From: Porphyromonadaceae bacterium UBA7042
GTDB lineage: Bacteria > Bacteroidota > Bacteroidia > Bacteroidales > Muribaculaceae
Direction: 5' to 3'
NCBI GenBank assembly: GCA_002494015.1
Contig: DLAR01000091.1
Location: 1 to 5,398 of the forward strand
DNA: 5,398 bases
Part shown: one piece after another, positions 1-5,398 of the stretch
How the letters are laid out: the number at the start of each line of letters is the position of its first letter
Position numbering within the stretch: position 1 is the first letter of the stretch
Notes under the pieces: model-generated
What the model was told of the DNA's origin: nothing
What the model saw: the letters and a program-made list of their open reading frames with translations, nothing else
The model's database searches: none
Position numbers and translations under genes: made by a program

Positions 1-72
1 AACCCTGCCGAGCTCAAGCTCGGCGCTTGAACAAACACAGTAGGCTGAGAGAGATTTTTACGCGGATTCATG
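1..72. other. Left-edge segment beyond the serA terminator, no established gene
   Basis: A perfect inverted repeat GCCGAGC/GCTCGGC (7-13 and 18-24, loop TCAA) is present, with no T-tract on either side, so it is not a terminator. The plus strand is open from 1 to a TGA at 28-30 (NPAELKLGA), which could be the end of a gene convergent with serA. A minus-strand ATG at 71-69 opens a frame to the edge, but it touches the terminator T-tract and has no ribosome site. Neither can be confirmed from this window. Confidence 0.3.
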
Positions 73-107
73 AAAAAATCCCGGCCATGCGTTGCAAAGC
101 CGGGACT
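73..107 (-). terminator. Intrinsic terminator of the serC-serA operon
   Basis: On the minus strand a 7-bp perfect stem, TCCCGGC (105-99) with GCCGGGA (85-79), closes a 13-nt loop and is followed at once by six T (78-73). The stem can grow by one G-U and one A-U pair. It starts 24 nt past the serA stop. The loop holds a small TGC/GCA inner pairing. Read on the plus strand there is no T-tract after the stem, so it works in one direction only. This marks serA as the last gene of the operon. Confidence 0.88.
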
Positions 108-130
108 ATAAAGGATGTCCTTTTCAGTTA

Positions 131-1051
131 TCAGCGGTTGACACGATAGGGAGCGGAGCCGTCACGAAGGAAATCGACTACCTGACGGGCGGCTGCGATT
201 CCGGCGTTAATATTGGCCTCGGCAGTCTGCGCACCCATCTTTTTAGGAGTAAAGAAAACACGTCCGGGGAAACGTTCCTCAAATTCCTTGGCACGCTCGG
301 GAGCGATGTCGGCGACATATTTGAGGTCGGGACGCTCGTCAAGCGCCTTCATCAGTCCGGGCTCGTCAATCACTTCCTTACGCGCGGTGTTTATAAGAAC
401 GCCGCCTTTGGGCATGAGCATGACGAGGTCATACCCGACCGAGTTGCGAGTCTCGGGGGTTGCCGGGATGTGGAGCGAGACATAGCGGTTGTCGCGATAC
501 AGGTCCTGAACGGAATGAACGGGCGTCACACCGGCATCTTCCATGACATTGTCGGGGCAATAAGGGTCAAGAGCCGAAACGTTCATCTCAAACCCGCGGG
601 CGATGCGGGCGACATTGCGTCCGACCTGTCCAAAGGCATGGATACCGAGGGTTTTCCCTTTCAGCTCAGAACCGGAGGTTCCGTTATAAAGATTGCGGGC
701 CATCATGACGGCGAGGCCGAAAACGAGCTCGGCAACAGCATTAGAGTTCTGGCCGGGAGTATTCTCGACGCATACACCGCGGGCGGTGGCGGCATCAAGG
801 TCGACATTGTCATATCCGGCACCGGCACGCACGACCACTTTGAGCTGACGGGCGGCGTCAAGCACCTCGGCATCGACCTTGTCGGAACGGATGATGAGCG
901 CGTCGGCATCGGCAACAGCGTCAAGCAACTGCTTGCGGTCAGTATATTTCTCAAGAAGTTCAAACGTGGCGCCTGCATTCTCGACCACTTCACGGATACC
1001 GTCGACGGCGACTGCCGCAAACGGTTTTTCAGTAGCTACAAGAACTTTCAT
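131..1051 (-). CDS. serA: D-3-phosphoglycerate dehydrogenase, short form with catalytic Lys
   Basis: Cytosolic enzyme that oxidises 3-phosphoglycerate to 3-phosphohydroxypyruvate with NAD, the first step of serine synthesis. The 306-residue protein is a D-2-hydroxyacid dehydrogenase: substrate-binding segment IIRSD at 53-57, VRAGAGYDNVD at 74-84, Rossmann loop LGIHAFGQVG at 135-144, catalytic Arg224 in NTAR, and a candidate acid at Glu252. Where most relatives have the catalytic His (TPH.GA.T), this one reads TPKKMGAQT at 268-276, so Lys270 takes its place. The first Gly of GxGxxG is Ala139. It ends shortly after the catalytic domain, with no ACT or ASB regulatory domain, so ACT-type serine feedback is not expected. 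The ATG at 1051 is chosen because it follows the serC stop by one base; the longer frame starts at a TTG inside serC. The family call is secure. Confidence 0.96.
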   Translation of the reverse strand: MKVLVATEKPFAAVAVDGIREVVENAGATFELLEKYTDRKQLLDAVADADALIIRSDKVDAEVLDAARQLKVVVRAGAGYDNVDLDAATARGVCVENTPGQNSNAVAELVFGLAVMMARNLYNGTSGSELKGKTLGIHAFGQVGRNVARIARGFEMNVSALDPYCPDNVMEDAGVTPVHSVQDLYRDNRYVSLHIPATPETRNSVGYDLVMLMPKGGVLINTARKEVIDEPGLMKALDERPDLKYVADIAPERAKEFEERFPGRVFFTPKKMGAQTAEANINAGIAAARQVVDFLRDGSAPYRVNR

Positions 1052-1052
1052 A

Positions 1053-2123
1053 TCAATGAGCTTTTTCAAAGTCGTTCATAGCCTGCACAAGCGCCTCGAC
1101 ACTCTCCATCGGGAGGGCGTTGTAGAGAGAGGCACGGAAACCGCCTACCGAGCGGTGGCCTTTGATACCAACGATGCCGCGAGTGCCGCAGAAGTCAACA
1201 AACTCTTTTTCCAGTTCCTTAAACTCGGGGGTCATCACGAAACATACGTTCATAATCGAGCGCGAGGCCGGGTCGGTAACCGTCCCTTCAAACATCTTGC
1301 TCTCGTCAATCGCCTTGTAGAGAACGGCAGCCTTGGCGATGTCATGCTTTTCAAGCTCGGCCACACCGCCCTGTTCCTTATAGTAACGCAGGGTCATGAG
1401 CGCAGAATAAATCGGGAGCACCGGGGGAGTGTTGAACATCGAGCCTTTCTTGATGTGGGTGCGGTAATCAAGCATGGTGGGGATTGCACGGTCCACCTTG
1501 CCGAGAGCGTCTTCCTTGACGATGACAAGCGTCACGCCGGCGGGAGCGAGATTTTTCTGTGCTCCGGCATAGATTATGTCATACTTGGACACATCGACGG
1601 GGCGCGAGAAAATATCGCTCGACATGTCGGCTACCAAAGGCACATTCACGTCAGGATCCTCGCGCAGCTCGGTTCCGTAGATGGTATTGTTGGTCGTGAT
1701 GTGGAAATAGTCCACGTCATCCGGAACGGTGTATCCTTTGGGGTAATAGGAGAAGTTGGTGTCCTTGGAAGAAGCCGGGACAACCACGTCGCCGAAGAGG
1801 CGGGCCTCCTTGATGGCGTTTACAGCCCATGTGCCGGTTTCAAGATATGCGGCACGAGTGCGGAGAAGATTGTAGGGCACCATGCAGAACTGCATACTTG
1901 CACCGCCGCCGAGGAAAAGGACGTGATAACCGTCGGGGACATTCAGCAGTTCCTTGACAAGTTGCTGCGCCTCATCCATAACGGCCACAAATTCCTTGCC
2001 ACGATGTGACACTTCAAGGATTGACAAGCCGGTATCGGCAAAGTTGATGATGGCATCGGCCGTGTTCTTGATGGTATACTGGCTCAAGATCGACGGTCCG
2101 GCATAAAAATTATGCTTCTTCAT
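1053..2123 (-). CDS. serC: Phosphoserine aminotransferase
   Basis: PLP-dependent class V aminotransferase that converts 3-phosphohydroxypyruvate plus glutamate to O-phosphoserine plus 2-oxoglutarate; SerC enzymes commonly also act in the pyridoxal phosphate pathway on 4-phosphohydroxythreonine. The 356-residue length is normal for the family. Visible features are the N-terminal NFYAGPS (5-11), SHRGKEF (39-45) for substrate phosphate binding, GGGASMQF (72-79) for cofactor phosphate, Trp99 that stacks on the PLP ring, Asp166 in VADMSSD for the pyridine nitrogen, the Schiff-base Lys190 in GAQKNLAPAG, and GHRSVGGFRASLYNA (322-336) with substrate Arg residues. ATG at 2123 sits about 40 nt after a promoter candidate, with a weak AAAGAG ribosome site. 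Its TGA stop is one base from the serA ATG, so the pair is almost certainly one transcript. No sign of damage. Confidence 0.97.
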   Translation of the reverse strand: MKKHNFYAGPSILSQYTIKNTADAIINFADTGLSILEVSHRGKEFVAVMDEAQQLVKELLNVPDGYHVLFLGGGASMQFCMVPYNLLRTRAAYLETGTWAVNAIKEARLFGDVVVPASSKDTNFSYYPKGYTVPDDVDYFHITTNNTIYGTELREDPDVNVPLVADMSSDIFSRPVDVSKYDIIYAGAQKNLAPAGVTLVIVKEDALGKVDRAIPTMLDYRTHIKKGSMFNTPPVLPIYSALMTLRYYKEQGGVAELEKHDIAKAAVLYKAIDESKMFEGTVTDPASRSIMNVCFVMTPEFKELEKEFVDFCGTRGIVGIKGHRSVGGFRASLYNALPMESVEALVQAMNDFEKAH

Positions 2124-2169
2124 AACTCTTTATATTTAATTAATGAGTGGTTTCGATTATTCTTTAGCG

Positions 2170-2177
2170 CAAATATA
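2170..2177 (-). promoter_or_regulatory. Bacteroidetes-type -7 element for serC-serA
   Basis: The minus strand reads TATATTTG, an exact match to the Bacteroidetes housekeeping consensus TAnnTTTG. It lies 47 bases upstream of the serC ATG, giving a leader of roughly 40 nt. The -33 element is poor: the nearest TTAG is only about 15 nt upstream, closer than usual. No riboswitch or attenuator-like structure is evident in the leader. Confidence 0.6.
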
Positions 2178-2273
2178 ATCATTTTTTCCATCCTAACGCC
2201 TATTAATGCAGAAAATCTTAGAATCTTGTATCGGTCAAGAGGCTTTAATGGTGTTTAATTTTGTCAAAAGGGG

Positions 2274-2303
2274 CAAAATCGGCAGTTATGCCGCTAAATT
2301 TTG
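2274..2303. repeat. Interrupted inverted repeat upstream of the acyltransferase gene
   Basis: CGGCA (2280-2284) and TGCCG (2289-2293) form a perfect 5-bp stem around GTTA. Outside it, CAAAAT (2274-2279) pairs with ATTTTG (2298-2303), with four unpaired bases on the right arm. The element ends one base before the -7 candidate at 2305 and covers where the -33 contact would fall. It could be an operator half-site pair or a hairpin; function is inference. Confidence 0.45.
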
Positions 2304-2304
2304 T

Positions 2305-2312
2305 TATTTTTG
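2305..2312 (+). promoter_or_regulatory. Bacteroidetes-type -7 element for acyltransferase-activator pair
   Basis: TATTTTTG matches TAnnTTTG exactly and lies 19 nt before the ATG at 2332, which would give a short leader of about 13-16 nt. No clear TTTG -33 box stands at the usual distance. Its position inside the longer open frame starting at 2206 argues that translation begins downstream at 2332. Confidence 0.5.
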
Positions 2313-2331
2313 CAGATTAAAAGCAATTATT

Positions 2332-3183
2332 ATGGACGAAATCACTTCCAAGGGTGCGGAAAAACGCACCGTCCTCGATTATAACGACATCGTCAAGATG
2401 GCTCCGTTCCTCGAAGGGAAGCCTAATCTTGTCAACCGCATATTCCGGTGGCTTTCAATCGACAAAGTCAATTGGATACATGACCATAACTTTGACACTC
2501 CCGGCCCCGGGTTCTGCCGCGGTCTTCTGAACGACCTTGACATAAAGCTCAGGATTGACAACGAAGATATTCTTGACAATCTGCCCGAAGGGCCGTTTAT
2601 CACCGTTTCCAACCATCCGTTTGGCGCACTCGACGGCATCACGCTCATCGACATCATAGGGTCACGCCGCCCCGAGTTCAAAGTAATGGTCAACATGATA
2701 TTGAACTATATTGTGGCGATGCGTCCCAACTTCATCGCAGTCGACGCGCTCGCGAGCGACGATCCGGCCAAAAAAGCGGTGTCCATGAAGGGTATCAAAG
2801 AGGCCATAATGCACGTGAGACGCGGCAAGCCTATCGGATTTTTCCCGGCAGGAGCGGTGTCAAAACTCAACAGCCGCCTGCGGATTGAAGACCGCGAGTG
2901 GCAGCCGTCAATAATCCGTCTCATCCAGCAGCTCAAAGTGCCGGTAATACCGATTTTCTTCCACGGGAGCAACAGCGCGTGGTTCAACATTCTCGGCGTA
3001 ATAAGCTGGCAGCTGCGCACGCTGCGACTCCCGGCCGAAGTTTTCCGCCGCAAGGGCGACACCCTGCATGTGTCGATAGGCAACCCCATTTCCGTTGACG
3101 AGCAGCTGGCCCACTGCGGTTCGGTCGAGGAATTCGGGAAATTTTTGAAGGACAAGACTTACGAGATGAGAAAATGGAAATAA
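2332..3183 (+). CDS. PlsC-superfamily (hemolysin-like) acyltransferase
   Basis: Probable membrane-surface enzyme that moves a fatty acyl group onto a glycerol or amino-acid lipid acceptor. The 283-residue protein matches the lysophospholipid acyltransferase superfamily, in the subgroup often labelled putative hemolysin. The catalytic motif is SNHPFGALDG (93-102): His95 and Asp101 are five residues apart, where classic PlsC has four. The phosphate/acceptor motif is GFFPAGAVS (169-177), followed by VPVIPIFFHGSNS (203-215). There is no clear transmembrane segment, so peripheral association is likely. ATG at 2332 is preferred over the in-frame ATG at 2206, because the extra 42 residues would span the promoter candidate and are Cys-rich and unlike the family. 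It overlaps the next gene by 10 nt. The acceptor cannot be told from sequence; lysophosphatidate or an N-acyl-glycine lipid (GlsA-like O-acylation, known in Bacteroides) are both possible, and no GNAT-type partner is in the window. Confidence 0.85.
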   Translation: MDEITSKGAEKRTVLDYNDIVKMAPFLEGKPNLVNRIFRWLSIDKVNWIHDHNFDTPGPGFCRGLLNDLDIKLRIDNEDILDNLPEGPFITVSNHPFGALDGITLIDIIGSRRPEFKVMVNMILNYIVAMRPNFIAVDALASDDPAKKAVSMKGIKEAIMHVRRGKPIGFFPAGAVSKLNSRLRIEDREWQPSIIRLIQQLKVPVIPIFFHGSNSAWFNILGVISWQLRTLRLPAEVFRRKGDTLHVSIGNPISVDEQLAHCGSVEEFGKFLKDKTYEMRKWK

Positions 3184-4451
3184 ACATTCAGGAACTTCCC
3201 GAGGATGTAATCAAGGCCAAGCAGCGTTTTGGAATCGTGGGAAACGCCCCCGCCCTGCTGGCGGCTGTGTCACGCGCTATACGCGTGGCCCCCATAGACC
3301 TGTCAGTCCTCATCACGGGAGAGAGCGGTACCGGCAAGGAGTTTTTCCCACAGATAATACATAATTTCTCCCACCGCAAACACTCAAAATATATCGCCGT
3401 CAACTGCGGTGCAATCCCCGAGGGGACAATTGACTCGGAACTTTTCGGCCACGAAAAGGGCGCATTCACCGGAGCCGTATCGTCGCGCAAGGGATATTTT
3501 GAAGAAGCCGACGGGGGCACAATTTTTCTTGACGAAGTCGCCGAGCTGCCGCTGACGACACAGGCCCGCCTGCTGCGAGTGCTTGAAAGCGGCGAGTTTA
3601 TCAAGGTGGGGTCATCGACTGTCCAGAAATCCAACGTGCGCATCGTTGCCGCGACCAATGTCGACATGGCCGAGGCTGTCGCCGAGGGCCGTTTCCGCGA
3701 AGACCTTTACTATCGCCTGTCGACCGTCTCAATCACCGTGCCGCCGCTGCGCGAAAGAGGGAACGACATCGTGCTGCTTGCGCGGAAATTCGCCTCTGAC
3801 TTTGCCGAGCGTTATTCGATGCCCGCCATCGTGCTTGACGATTCGGCGCGGATAAGGCTGCTGCATTACCGCTGGCCCGGCAACGTGCGCCAGTTGAAAA
3901 ACGTCATCGAACAGGTATCGCTGTTTGACGCCGGAAACCTTGTCGATGCCGAATCGCTTGAACCCTACATCCCGGCCTCGGCGACCATCTACACCCCGTC
4001 GGTGCGCGAAGGTGACAAAATCCACTCCTACGATGCCGAGCGCGAGGTGCTTTTCGGAATGATTCTGCGGATGCAGCAGGAAATCGACTCGCTGCGCCAC
4101 CGTCTTGATGCGATGTCGTCATCATCGTCGTCGGGCACACTTCTGCCCCCGCGCCGCGACACAATCTTCCATCCTACCGAGGAGGTCACCCCGGCCCACC
4201 CGCTTCCTGTCAAATTCCAGCCGTTCACATCATCACTGCCGCCCGTAAAGAGCGACAACGACTTTCATGACATGACCGAGGTGCACGACATCACCCCGGC
4301 ATCATCGACAATGACTCTCGAAGATACGGAAAGGGAGACCATCCGACGGTCGCTGGAGCGCAACGGAGGTCGCAGAAAGGCAACGGCCCAAGAACTGAAT
4401 ATCTCGGAACGCACTCTTTATCGAAAAATAAAGGAATACGGTATCGAATAG
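3174..4451 (+). CDS. Sigma-54-dependent transcriptional activator lacking a receiver domain
   Basis: Bacterial enhancer-binding protein that uses ATP to open RpoN (sigma-54) promoters. The 425 residues are: a short lead (1-18) with no receiver, GAF or PAS domain; an AAA+ domain (about 19-250) with Walker A GESGTGKE (49-56), intact sigma-54 contact loop GAFTGA (96-101), Walker B GGTIFLDE (114-121), sensor I RIVAATN (156-162), Arg-finger region FREDLYYRL (174-182) and sensor II WPGNVRQLKN (234-243); a charged helix likely to form a coiled coil (286-314); a Ser/Pro-rich linker (315-380) that begins with six Ser; and a Fis-type helix-turn-helix (382-425). All catalytic motifs are complete, so it should be active. 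Control must come through the linker, a partner protein or expression level. ATG at 3174 overlaps the acyltransferase stop, and the next Met is residue 165. Target promoters are unknown. Confidence 0.93.
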   Translation: MEINIQELPEDVIKAKQRFGIVGNAPALLAAVSRAIRVAPIDLSVLITGESGTGKEFFPQIIHNFSHRKHSKYIAVNCGAIPEGTIDSELFGHEKGAFTGAVSSRKGYFEEADGGTIFLDEVAELPLTTQARLLRVLESGEFIKVGSSTVQKSNVRIVAATNVDMAEAVAEGRFREDLYYRLSTVSITVPPLRERGNDIVLLARKFASDFAERYSMPAIVLDDSARIRLLHYRWPGNVRQLKNVIEQVSLFDAGNLVDAESLEPYIPASATIYTPSVREGDKIHSYDAEREVLFGMILRMQQEIDSLRHRLDAMSSSSSSGTLLPPRRDTIFHPTEEVTPAHPLPVKFQPFTSSLPPVKSDNDFHDMTEVHDITPASSTMTLEDTERETIRRSLERNGGRRKATAQELNISERTLYRKIKEYGIE

Positions 4452-4453
4452 GG

Positions 4454-5320
4454 TCACCTGTTTTTCAGCCGCAGAATCCGCGCACCCGTAATATTGCGGT
4501 TGCGGTGAAGGTAATCGGCAAGCGAAAGCGGGTCAATCACGACTTTGCTCTCGCGCGACGAAGCGTGCAGCAGATAGGGTACGCCCTCTTTAAAGACAAT
4601 GAAACCGATGTGACTCACGTCAAGTCCGGGAACCTTGGTGGTAAACGCGACCACGTCACCGTCGCGCAGTTTTGCCACGACATCCTTTGACAGCAACTTG
4701 GATGGTTTGAGATAAGGGAAACGATGACTGCGGTAACCCACCTCGGCACTCTTAATGCGTTCAAACTCGCTGTCGTCGGCCAATGCCGGATATTCGTCAC
4801 GATGGGCCGACATGTAATCGAGTGTCTTGACCTGATAGGAACAATCGGCAATCCGGTCAGTCACCTCGTCGATATTTCCTCGATGGGAATTGTCGACAAT
4901 CCAGTCGCTGACATAGTGCAGACGCGACGAGTAACCGTCGATAGAGCCTTGCCGATAACGCATGTTTTCAAGATTATAAAGAAAATCACGCCATGACGAC
5001 CGGCGTTCACCCACAGTGACAGCCATTGCGAGTACAGTTTCGACAAATGTGGTACAATCCATCTGGTCGACATTGACAGTCAACGCCTCGGGAGTCCCTT
5101 CAAGCGTTCCGGCGACATAGGGGGTCCCGATAAACTCCCGGGCAATTGCCCCGACACGCTCCTGCGTGGAACGGGCGTTGATGTCCGATGCCTTGACAAG
5201 AATGCCGGTGATGCGGGTGGTGTCAGAAGCCTCGTTGTGCCATCTTACCTCGCCGGGCATTACCGCAGCTGCCGAAAGCGCCGCCAAGCCACATATTATA
5301 TATAGGAGTAACCGTTTCAT
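4454..5320 (-). CDS. Exported DUF1460 N-acetylmuramoyl-L-alanine amidase-like protein
   Basis: Predicted periplasmic hydrolase of the NlpC/P60-like cysteine fold (DUF1460, PF07313), a family linked to cleavage of peptidoglycan or its fragments. The 288-residue protein starts with a Sec signal peptide: MKR, a hydrophobic stretch 4-19, and an AAA cleavage site near 17-19. Cys10 is not in a lipobox (YIIC), so it is unlikely to be a lipoprotein. The catalytic Cys is Cys89 in QMDCTTFVET (86-95), the catalytic His is His237 in VSHIGF (235-240), and His252 in LLHASS may complete the site. GTPYVAGTLEG (65-75) and LRDGDVVAFTT (218-228) are further family-type blocks. ATG at 5320 follows an A/T-rich leader without a clear Shine-Dalgarno. 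The gene converges on the sigma-54 activator with two bases between stops. The exact bond cut (MurNAc-L-Ala or a neighbouring peptide bond) is not settled by sequence. Confidence 0.9.
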   Translation of the reverse strand: MKRLLLYIICGLAALSAAAVMPGEVRWHNEASDTTRITGILVKASDINARSTQERVGAIAREFIGTPYVAGTLEGTPEALTVNVDQMDCTTFVETVLAMAVTVGERRSSWRDFLYNLENMRYRQGSIDGYSSRLHYVSDWIVDNSHRGNIDEVTDRIADCSYQVKTLDYMSAHRDEYPALADDSEFERIKSAEVGYRSHRFPYLKPSKLLSKDVVAKLRDGDVVAFTTKVPGLDVSHIGFIVFKEGVPYLLHASSRESKVVIDPLSLADYLHRNRNITGARILRLKNR

Positions 5321-5341
5321 AGATTAAATTTTAATATTCTT

Positions 5342-5364
5342 CGCGAAATTACGAATTTCCCGCG
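5342..5364. repeat. Inverted repeat overlapping the DUF1460 promoter
   Basis: GAAATT (5345-5350) and AATTTC (5354-5359) are a perfect 6-bp inverted repeat around ACG. Flanking CGC (5342-5344) and GCG (5362-5364) extend it after a two-base bulge. It covers the -7-like box, as an operator would. The regulator, if any, is unknown. Confidence 0.4.
5344..5351 (-). promoter_or_regulatory. -7-like element for the DUF1460 gene
   Basis: The minus strand reads TAATTTCG, seven of eight against TAnnTTTG, and TTAG lies about 20 nt upstream in the -33 position, a normal spacing. The leader to the ATG at 5320 would be near 20 nt. The box lies within an inverted repeat, so its strength may be controlled. 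Confidence 0.4.
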
Positions 5365-5398
5365 AGACTGCCTAATCTAAGAGGGCGTTTCATAACAA

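Noticed and set aside
110..123. AAAGG/CCTTT hairpin as a plus-strand terminator
   Set aside because: Five weak base pairs and fewer than three following T; more likely chance.
1052..1069. TTG start for serA six codons upstream
   Set aside because: It lies within the serC 3' end; the ATG at 1051 gives the 306-residue form typical of Bacteroidales.
92..1081. Long plus-strand open frame (329 codons) across serA
   Set aside because: It is antisense to a clearly recognised enzyme, starts inside the terminator hairpin, and its translation shows no known domain.
879..2009. Long plus-strand open frame (376 codons) across serA and serC
   Set aside because: Antisense shadow of two conserved genes; no recognisable domain, and its length is explained by the codon bias of the real genes.
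2270..2283. GG-N10-GC skeleton as a sigma-54 promoter before the acyltransferase gene
   Set aside because: Only the GG and GC dinucleotides fit well; the -24 block is AGGGGC and the -12 block CGGC, too far from TGGCAC and TTGC.
2206..2331. N-terminal extension of the acyltransferase from an ATG at 2206
   Set aside because: It crosses the promoter candidate and dyad, its composition is unlike the family, and the ATG at 2332 gives a normal family length.
4028..4258. Minus-strand frame with a run of Asp opposite the poly-Ser tract
   Set aside because: The Asp run is only the reverse complement of the Ser codons in a well-supported gene.
5349..5395. Short minus-strand frame ending in TAA at 5351
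   Set aside because: Only about 14 codons visible, overlaps the promoter candidate, and has no recognisable sequence; could be a gene tail from outside the window but cannot be supported.

Overview
The window looks like a core-genome stretch from a member of the Bacteroidales. Three things point there. SerA is the short form with Lys in place of the catalytic His, as is usual in that group. Two stretches upstream of genes match the Bacteroidetes -7 promoter consensus TAnnTTTG exactly. Start codons sit behind A/T-rich leaders with little Shine-Dalgarno signal. The GC-leaning codons within AT-rich spacers would suit Muribaculaceae or a relative, but that placement is inference. No RNA gene, CRISPR array or complete mobile element is visible.

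Layout, left to right. Positions 1-72 hold no gene I can establish; a short tail of a plus-strand frame ending at 28-30 is possible. A clear minus-strand intrinsic terminator lies at 73-107 and closes a serC-serA operon read right to left. serA (131-1051) and serC (1053-2123) are separated by one base. They encode the first two steps of serine synthesis from 3-phosphoglycerate. Divergent from serC, across a 208-bp spacer holding a promoter candidate for each side, is a plus-strand pair: a PlsC-superfamily (hemolysin-like) acyltransferase (2332-3183), overlapped by 10 nt by a sigma-54 activator with no receiver domain (3174-4451). Two bases past that stop lies the stop of a convergent minus-strand gene for an exported DUF1460 cysteine amidase-like protein (4454-5320). 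The last 78 bases hold its promoter candidate and no gene I can support.

How the parts fit: SerC and SerA act in sequence on the same pathway and are translationally linked. The acyltransferase and sigma-54 activator are probably cotranscribed, which hints at a link between envelope lipid synthesis and RpoN-dependent transcription. The DUF1460 protein also acts in the envelope, on peptidoglycan fragments, but is transcribed toward the activator, not with it. I see no evidence of a new multi-gene system. The points most worth a second look are the Lys-type SerA active site, the activator's unusual Ser/Pro-rich linker and lack of a sensor domain, the variant acyltransferase motifs, and the inverted repeats on two promoter candidates.
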